From positions 117,183 through 181,182 of the forward strand of contig VDFB02187802.1 of assembly GCA_007258455.2 (NCBI GenBank): 64,000 nucleotides of DNA, written 5' to 3'. The DNA comes from Sequoia sempervirens (lineage: Eukaryota; Streptophyta; Pinopsida; Cupressales; Cupressaceae). A program made the translations under genes and the position numbers. This document shows positions 60,374 to 64,000 of the stretch, piece by piece. Positions within the stretch are counted from its first letter, which is position 1, and each line of letters starts with the position of its first letter. The notes beneath the pieces are model-generated. The model was not told where the DNA came from, searched no databases, and saw nothing but the letters and a program-made list of their open reading frames with translations.

Positions 60374-60632
60374 ATGTATTGTATTTCTCACTCCATAAGG
60401 GCACATCATCCCCAAATAATTTATGATTATATTTCCTTGCACCAATAATGTTGTTAAATATGAGGCTCTATTGGTAGGATTGAAGTTGGCTATACAATGG
60501 AACACATAATGTTTGTTAATATTCAATGAATCTTGGCTAGTCATCAAGAAGTTAAATGATGAGTATCACATAAAAAAAGATAAAATAATCCCTTATATAA
60601 TGATGGTTGATAGTTTAAAACAAAATCATTAC
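60374..60632 (+). pseudogene. Second Tat-like pol fragment, part 2 (rest of the second RNase H)
   Basis: The frame reads IVFLTP, a stop, GHIIP, then FPCTNNVVKYEALLVGLKLA and KLNDEYHIKKDKIIPYIMMV. This continues the archaeal-type RNase H begun at 52,500-52,545 and parallels 780-1,010 of the first Tat element. It ends near 60,632, where the sequence becomes unrecognisable. Confidence 0.8.
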
Positions 60633-61829
60633 TCCACTTCCTAGAACTAAATCCTACTCACAAGGCTAGGGTTGTCATCAAGTGAAAAACCTAGTTCATC
60701 TACAGAGCCATGGAGTAATCAAGGCAAACTCACTGAGAGTGGGTCTTCTCTCCTACACTTCGAGCTCAGCCTAAACTTAAGAGGGTGTTCCAAGAGGTTT
60801 GTATGAATAAAAAGATAATTAGGGATGGAGGTATGTAAATCGAAATTGTCGATACAACTAAATATTTTTCACTGAGAATGAGAGAAAATATTTACCCTAC
60901 TACCTCTATATAGTTGATAAAACACCATTGCAATAACTGCAAGGTGAAAATAAGACATACAGTTCACTTAAATTCATGAATGTTATTCCTATAAAATGGT
61001 GAAATTGTGAATGTATTGACTACCTAAACTAACTGAATGATTTAAAGATTTGTTCATTTAATGATTGTGTCAAAAGATCCACTGATTGATGTCTATCTAT
61101 GGGTAACAAAGTCAAGTCAACAAGGAGAAATCAATGAAAGGTAAAACATTGAAAGATTGATCTAAGCATAAGAATTTATCAAATCAAAATATTTCAAACA
61201 TAATATGCTTAGTTATCCATAATCAAACTACAGAAATCCACATGTAAATTATGAAAGGTTATTATAATGATCGTAGAATTTTTAGAATGTTGTCACATTC
61301 TCTAACAAAATTTTCATTCACAACATTAAACATGTTGAAGGTAATATTTGAAACACCTTGAACATGTACCTATGGTTATGTAGATATTACATATGCAACA
61401 TACTCTATCATGGTACCTTTAGATGTTCAATGACTTTCACTACTCTTCTAAAATTGAATTTAATAGTTGAAACCCTATAAATCACTTACACCTTTTTTGC
61501 ATTAATAATGACTATTATCCTCCCCAAAAAATAATCAAAATTATGCTTTAACACCATCCTAGGCACCCAATCTTAACCCATGGCACTATAGTGATGTAGA
61601 TCCATGAAATAGGATGAATCCCACACAAATGGATCCCTTAGATTGAATGATGGGTTGATCATTGATTTTGGTAGTTGGGAGACCTTTTGCTTTCATGTGA
61701 CAATAATTACGAGCATTAAATGGGAAATTAATTTTTGCACTCAAATTGATTTTGAAAAATGCATCTTAGGTTCTAGGGTCTTCTTGGGGTCCGAAGCCTC
61801 ACTAGCAACAAATGGAAAAGAGTGGAAGT
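60633..61829. other. No recognisable gene
   Basis: AT-rich sequence with no conserved coding region or repeat that I can name. The integrase expected after the Tat second RNase H is not visible. Confidence 0.5.
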
Positions 61830-62550
61830 GGATGCAAACCTAGAACCAAAACCTTGAGGTTCCAGGTTCCAAGTTCTACCCAAGGTTGGGATCCAGGGAA
61901 GAACATTGGTTGAGGAACAAGAGTAGGTGAGGACTCAAAACCAAAACCTTGAGGTTTTGGGTTTAGGTTCCATTCGAGGTTTGAGATATAGGGAAGAACA
62001 TAATATGAGATGAGAAGTGGACCTGAAACTAGAGGTTTTATATTTATGTTGGGGTCTAGGATCCAAGGAGAAACAATGGGGAGCATGGATTTAGAGTGGA
62101 ATTGGACTTGGAACTGAAACCTTGAGGTTATGTATTCTTTTTAAGGCTTGGATTTAAGAAAAGAATAATGGGGAGAAAGAAGTGGGAGAAAAAATTTCCA
62201 CCTAGAAGTGAAACCTTGAGGTTCTAGTTCCTATCAAGGCTCAATTTCTAAGGATGAAAATATTAGCGGGGAATGGGAGAAAAAGTGAACTTGGAACCAA
62301 AACCTAGGTTCCAGGTTCCCATTGGGGCCTAATTTTTAGGGAGGAAAAGCTTAGTGAGGAGCCTGAGCGAAAGTGGATATGGAATTTCTCATAGGTTCTC
62401 ATTGAGGCCCAACTTACAAGGAATTTTTTTATTGGGTATTAAGAGCGGACGTGGACTTGCAACTAGAACTTGGGTACCAATTTATTGTCAGTGCCTAACT
62501 TCTAGGGAGGTTCTAGGTTCCTATTGAGGCTTAGGGCCCAACAATAACTA
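61830..62550 (+). repeat. Degenerate tandem repeat, ~90 bp period, about eight units
   Basis: The core GAACCAAAACCTTGAGGTTC recurs, with changes, at about 61,845, 61,940, 62,022, 62,112, 62,205 and 62,297, followed each time by a TTCC...GGTTC.AGG segment and a GGGA(A)GAA.A..GGGGAG segment. Intervals are about 85-95 bp. Confidence 0.75.
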
Positions 62551-64000
62551 AAGGCAAAGAAACAACCATGAGGATTGATAATAAAAAAATGCCAACTGCT
62601 CCAAAATTTGAGCAATTCTCAACAAGTACCATGATAAAAACCTATTTATAAGCATCATTTGTAATGCTAGATACCCATTTTTATGAGTAATCCTACCATC
62701 CTAATCTACCCCTCATAATCCCAACATAAAATTTCCCTAACTTATTTTTAAAAAATTATTGAGATTTCTAAAAATAACAACCCTCCCTCACACACATGCA
62801 CTACACCTAACCTACCACTCATACACACATTCCTTTGTTCTCTTAGTTTTTCTTAGGACTAGGATCACCTAAATTGATTGATTGTTGGAAATGATTGTTT
62901 GACTTATCCCCATTATCCATCTTATGGCACTTAGACCTTTACCCTCTAAGTGGGATGATCCTCAAACATGTAAGCACAACACTTTAAAAATTACTCCAAA
63001 ATATCCCACCTCAAACCCATCTTTTACCCTTGTATCAACCATGAAACCTAATTTCATAAAATGACTAATCATCCTCTTCACTAAAAAACCATGCACTCAA
63101 ACCATGTCATGTCCCCAAAAACACCCACCTCAATTACTATTCATAAAAAATTGACATCTTAAATCCTATGTCCAACCTAAACCCCCAAGACCACAACTAT
63201 ATAATTATTCTTGTAAGATGTTTTCTATAACCCTATGTACCTCCCTCCATCCACCCTCCTAGAGCATGACCCTAGAAAAAATTATTCATAACTCTCATAA
63301 TCAAAATACAACACAATCCCCAAGATCCCAACACTCACTAGGATCCTAGGGTAATTGTTATAATTTACTATGTATATATTTGTAATCCCTTCCCAAACCA
63401 AGTCAATTCAATTTTATTACACATAACATATTTCAGTTTAGCATCACTTGACCCAACCAAAACACACCATTTACTTTATTCAAGATCACTAATCCCTACC
63501 TATCCTTTGGGATGCATCACTTCAACAAAGCTCACTATCACTAATCACAACAATGATCACGAAATTCCCACCCCCTTGTCTTCTTTCTACCAAGAAAAAG
63601 ATGTGTCAATTTATTTTTACTTGGTTGTTGATTTGTAAGTGTTTTCTTAGTACCATTAAGACCAACATAATTTTTCATATTATGGCAAGCATTAACAACT
63701 TATTCCCTAGGGCATAATGTGAGTCGTCTCTTGTTTATATTTTATCATATCATTATACACTTCACATATTATCATTATGATTTATTATATCATGAAGCAT
63801 AAGGATGGTGCTACAATAAAAATTTATTTCTCACCATATGGAATTTTTTCCCTCAAAATTTACTCATCATCCAAAAAAATAACCACATTTTTAGCCTAGC
63901 CATATTATAAATCATTAACCATAATGTAATAATCATAAATAACATATTCATTTTCTTCCTTGAAGTAGAGTAATTACTAACTTATTATCAAATCATATTT
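62551..64000. other. No recognisable gene
   Basis: C- and A-rich plus strand with many CCCTC, CACAC and CCATC words. No gene, LTR edge or clear repeat was recognised. Confidence 0.5.

Overview
This 64 kb window looks like intergenic repeat DNA from a large-genome seed plant; I infer a gymnosperm-like genome from the AT-richness, very long LTRs and deep nesting, but the sequence does not prove it. No intact host gene is visible. Almost everything recognisable is a transposable element, mostly decayed, or host gene sequence carried inside one.

Region 1 (1-28,630) is a plus-strand Ty3/gypsy element of the Tat/Ogre type. It shows RT thumb, RNase H, a second 'archaeal-type' RNase H, integrase, an A-rich spacer, an antisense plant mobile domain (PMD) pseudogene, a polypurine tract and a probable 3' LTR. 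It is split by a 19,766 bp CACTA (En/Spm-type) DNA transposon at 4,532-24,297. That transposon has CACTAGTA termini, subterminal TGACTAAAT-type repeats and a TTT target-site duplication. I found no transposase in it. It carries spliced-gene-like fragments of several host genes, all on the plus strand: a DUF936 protein, a ROP/RAC small GTPase (C-terminal half), a coiled-coil tail-anchored protein, and a large FAF/USP9X-like ubiquitin hydrolase, plus other exon-like pieces I could not name. It therefore looks like a multi-gene transduplicating ('Pack-CACTA') element, and it is the most interesting object here.

Region 2 (28,631-35,818) holds a minus-strand copia-type LTR with its primer-binding site, a minus-strand gypsy RT thumb/RNase H/integrase remnant (about 30,150-31,905), and about 3.9 kb without recognisable genes, including a 124 bp tandem duplication.

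Region 3 (35,819-47,038) is a non-autonomous LARD-like element. It has two highly similar LTRs (4,394 bp, and a copy missing its last ~170 bp), a tRNA-iMet primer-binding site, a polypurine tract and only about 1.3 kb of its own internal sequence. A 1,286 bp solo LTR with a 5 bp target duplication sits inside it.

Region 4 (47,039-51,644) is the 5' part of a minus-strand Athila/Tat-like gypsy element (LTR, PBS, gag, protease, RT N-terminus), cut inside RT where it abuts the truncated LARD LTR. Region 5 (51,645-60,632) is a second Tat-like pol fragment interrupted inside its second RNase H by a nearly complete but frameshifted Ty1/copia element with two LTRs (52,550-60,373). Region 6 (60,633-64,000) has no recognisable gene but contains a degenerate ~90 bp tandem repeat.
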